Below, one piece after another: positions 6,628 through 10,023 of a stretch of DNA of 10,023 bases. The translations under genes were made by a program, and so were the position numbers. Position 1 is the first letter of the stretch. Each line of letters opens with the position of its first letter. The notes beneath the pieces are model-generated. The model did no database searches. It was given only the letters and a program-made list of their open reading frames with translations, and was not told the origin of the DNA. Location: contig PXSZ01000005.1 in the NCBI GenBank assembly GCA_003023105.1, positions 1 to 10,023 on the forward strand, written 5' to 3'. Source of the stretch: Bacteroidetes bacterium QH_10_64_37 (lineage in GTDB: Bacteria > Bacteroidota > Rhodothermia > Rhodothermales > Salinibacteraceae).

Positions 6628-6669
6628 CCACCGCCCCGGCACGCCAACAGGGCGCGGCCGGGGCGGTGG
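6628..6669 (-). terminator. Strong hairpin terminator after rpoC
   Basis: CCACCGCCCCGGC (6628-6640) and GCCGGGGCGGTGG (6657-6669) are perfect 13-bp complements. Within the 16-nt loop, CGCC (6642-6645) pairs with GGCG (6651-6654), leaving a 5-nt tip. On the minus strand the hairpin begins 24 nt after the rpoC stop codon and is followed by TGTTTGGG, a short and imperfect U-run. This is the expected transcription end of the rpoBC operon. No oppositely directed gene ends here, so it need not work in both directions. Confidence 0.85.
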
Positions 6670-6693
6670 AATACCGTTCTGGAACGACGCGAA

Positions 6694-10023
<3,330 letters not shown>

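Noticed and set aside
6406..6642. A possible small minus-strand gene in the rpoC-symporter gap
   Set aside because: The frame runs through the terminator loop region and the candidate promoter, and its composition is Arg/Ser/Pro-rich without hydrophobic or domain structure.

Overview
The window looks like chromosome of a high-GC, salt-adapted member of the Bacteroidota/Rhodothermota, most like Salinibacter or a relative. This is inference from several signs. The RNA polymerase beta' subunit carries a short insertion after the bridge helix that I associate with Bacteroidota and ends in a very acidic tail. A SusD-type fragment, a family almost confined to this lineage, lies at the left edge. 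The proteins are rich in Asp/Glu, and none of the five gene starts inside the window has a recognisable Shine-Dalgarno sequence, as is usual for this group. No search could be run, so the species is not fixed.

Layout, left to right. A truncated SusD-like remnant (1-120, minus) runs off the left edge. A MocR/GntR-type regulator with a fused aminotransferase domain (199-1815, plus) follows. It converges, with a 16-bp gap, on a short aspartokinase that has only the catalytic domain (1832-2812, minus, GTG start). A 213-bp divergent spacer with an imperfect inverted repeat leads to a small four-helix membrane protein of unknown function (3026-3508, plus). This converges on a class II CPD photolyase (3566-4882, minus). 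Upstream of the photolyase and on the same strand is a sodium:dicarboxylate/amino-acid symporter of the GltP/GltPh family (4993-6345, minus). A 348-bp gap then holds a candidate promoter for the symporter and a very strong hairpin terminator. The rest (6694-10023, minus) is the C-terminal three quarters of rpoC, whose 5' end lies beyond the right edge.

The genes do not form one pathway. rpoC closes what is normally the rpoBC operon and is insulated by its terminator. Symporter and photolyase could share a transcript (110-bp gap), but there is no functional reason to link them. The regulator and the aspartokinase each stand alone. MocR regulators often control a divergent neighbour; here the divergent neighbour is only a gene remnant.

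I found no convincing new multi-gene system. The observations most worth checking are an apparent in-frame loss of about 30 residues covering the usual FAD-binding LSPYLHFG segment in the photolyase, the ACT-less aspartokinase with an altered nucleotide-site motif, and the SusD remnant next to the regulator.
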